From: Actinosynnema sp. ALI-1.44
Lineage (GTDB): Bacteria; Actinomycetota; Actinomycetes; Mycobacteriales; Pseudonocardiaceae
DNA: 64,000 nt
Direction of reading: 5' to 3'
Assembly (NCBI RefSeq): GCF_001984155.1
Contig: NZ_MTQO01000045.1
Span: 248,001-312,000, forward strand
Made by a program: the position numbers and the translations under genes. This document shows, in pieces, positions 63,393 to 64,000 of the stretch (the stretch's first letter is position 1; each line of letters starts with the position of its first letter). The notes under the pieces are model-generated. The model had not been told where the DNA came from. It worked only from the letters and a program-made list of their open reading frames with translations, and ran no database searches.

Positions 63393-64000
63393 AGTAGAAC
63401 TCCCTGCACAGGTGGTTGTCGCGGGTTCCCTTGAAGTCGAGGAACGCGGCGATGATGACCAGGCCCTTGTTGCTGTTCGCGGCCAGCGTCGCCGAAAACG
63501 ACCCCAGGTCGTAGACCGCGTGGAACGCGGGTTCGCCCAGGTTGTCCATGTACAGCGTTGCTCGCGTTGTGCCCCAGTCGGTTGGTTCTTCGGCCGCGGT
63601 GACGTGCAGCGTGCCGCCGTCGAGCGTGAACCCGGTGATCCATTGGGTTGACGGGTTCGAGTTCACCCATTGGGCCCGCGCGCCAGGTGCCGGTCGGTGG
63701 AAGAACTCGCGGGAGTAGTGGCCCAGTCGTCCGTCGGTGAACTCCGTGTACGACTGGATGACCAGGATTCCGAACTTCTCGTTCGCGGCCAGCTCGGTGC
63801 GGATGTCGCCGAAGGCGTACCGCGCGTGGAACCCGGCCACGGTGTTGGTTCCGCTTGCCACGTAGGGGTTCGCGGGCACCGTGCCCCAGCTGGTCAGGCC
63901 GTGGCAGGTGATCCGCATGGATTCCGATACGTCCACGCGGGTGATGTACTCGGTCGACGGGTTCGAGTTGACCCACGACCCGACCAGCGCGGACCAGTCC
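63376..64000 (-). CDS. Tandem-repeat protein, 5' end outside window
   Basis: At least 208 residues, running off base 64000. Two copies of a unit repeat with a period of 102 aa: each begins WVNSNPST and carries an FHARY/FHAVY-D/GxF segment and a later LAAN-x-x-G segment (LAANEKFG and LAANSNKG). Each unit ends with REFFHR or REFYFR. I do not recognise the family. It is rich in aromatic residues and beta-strand patterns, so it may be a secreted or surface repeat protein, but no leader is visible in this part. Confidence 0.7.
   Translation of the reverse strand, partial: DWSALVGSWVNSNPSTEYITRVDVSESMRITCHGLTSWGTVPANPYVASGTNTVAGFHARYAFGDIRTELAANEKFGILVIQSYTEFTDGRLGHYSREFFHRPAPGARAQWVNSNPSTQWITGFTLDGGTLHVTAAEEPTDWGTTRATLYMDNLGEPAFHAVYDLGSFSATLAANSNKGLVIIAAFLDFKGTRDNHLCREFYFRQGG

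Noticed and set aside
1-64000. CRISPR arrays, tRNA or rRNA genes
   Set aside because: No regularly spaced repeat array, cloverleaf or rRNA segment was noticed on reading both strands.

Overview
The window is one contiguous stretch of high-GC actinobacterial chromosome. GTG and TTG starts are common, stop codons often overlap the next start by 4 bp, and the gene families (AfsR/SARP regulators, SigG-type ECF sigma factors with SnoaL-like tails, MAB_1171c membrane proteins, IdeR/DmdR-type iron box, GAAC-N4-GTTC type SOS box) fit a filamentous actinomycete. The gene mix suggests the Pseudonocardiales (Lentzea/Saccharothrix/Amycolatopsis/Kibdelosporangium-like), but I cannot prove the genus. No rRNA, tRNA or CRISPR array was seen.

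Layout. 1-1.9 kb: divergent siderophore tailoring genes (N-hydroxylase, cut by the window edge, and formyltransferase) around an iron box. 1.9-6.4 kb: PAS-GGDEF-EAL protein, then a divergent MarR/MFS efflux pair around a concentric palindrome. 6.5-16.7 kb: two separate ImmA/IrrE-type metalloprotease plus 7-TM MAB_1171c cassettes, the second facing an XRE regulator. Between them lie an SGNH hydrolase, a FAD monooxygenase, a rifampin-phosphotransferase-like enzyme and a LuxR-type regulator. 16.7-24.5 kb: F420/FMN luciferase-like oxidoreductase, secreted PQQ-type sugar dehydrogenase with a LamG tail behind tandem LacI-type operators, GT1 glycosyltransferase, and a large ATP-dependent LuxR (LAL) regulator. 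24.4-34 kb: a regulatory stretch with an ECF sigma factor, methyltransferase, NarL-type response regulator, AfsR-type SARP, a second atypical sigma factor and a Crp/Fnr regulator. 34-36.9 kb: esterase and an intact IS30-family element flanked by 23-bp direct repeats. 37-42.3 kb: a tightly overlapped six-gene operon for an acylated amino or diamino sugar nucleotide. 42.3-43.2 kb: a gene-free island of large inverted repeats. 43.2-53.7 kb: LigD-type polymerase, TetR/DUF1348, NmrA/NTF2/XRE, secreted tripeptidyl aminopeptidase, two more SigG-like sigma factors, DinB under a probable LexA box, and a decayed IS256 transposase. 53.8-59.8 kb: NTF2-like protein, three methyltransferases, a secreted esterase, and a HipA-like kinase/DUF3037 pair ended by a strong hairpin. 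60-64 kb: an AfsR-like SARP fused to a MESH1/SpoT-like HD hydrolase domain, and a repeat protein running off the window edge.

The most unusual items are the SARP-NB-ARC-TPR-HD fusion (60,051-63,392), the duplicated metalloprotease/7-TM cassettes, the six-gene sugar operon and the inverted-repeat island at 42.6-43.0 kb. Much of the window is regulatory: five large or multi-domain regulators, four sigma factors and several small one-component regulators, most sitting next to their visible operators or probable targets. Many convergent gene pairs share their 3' ends.
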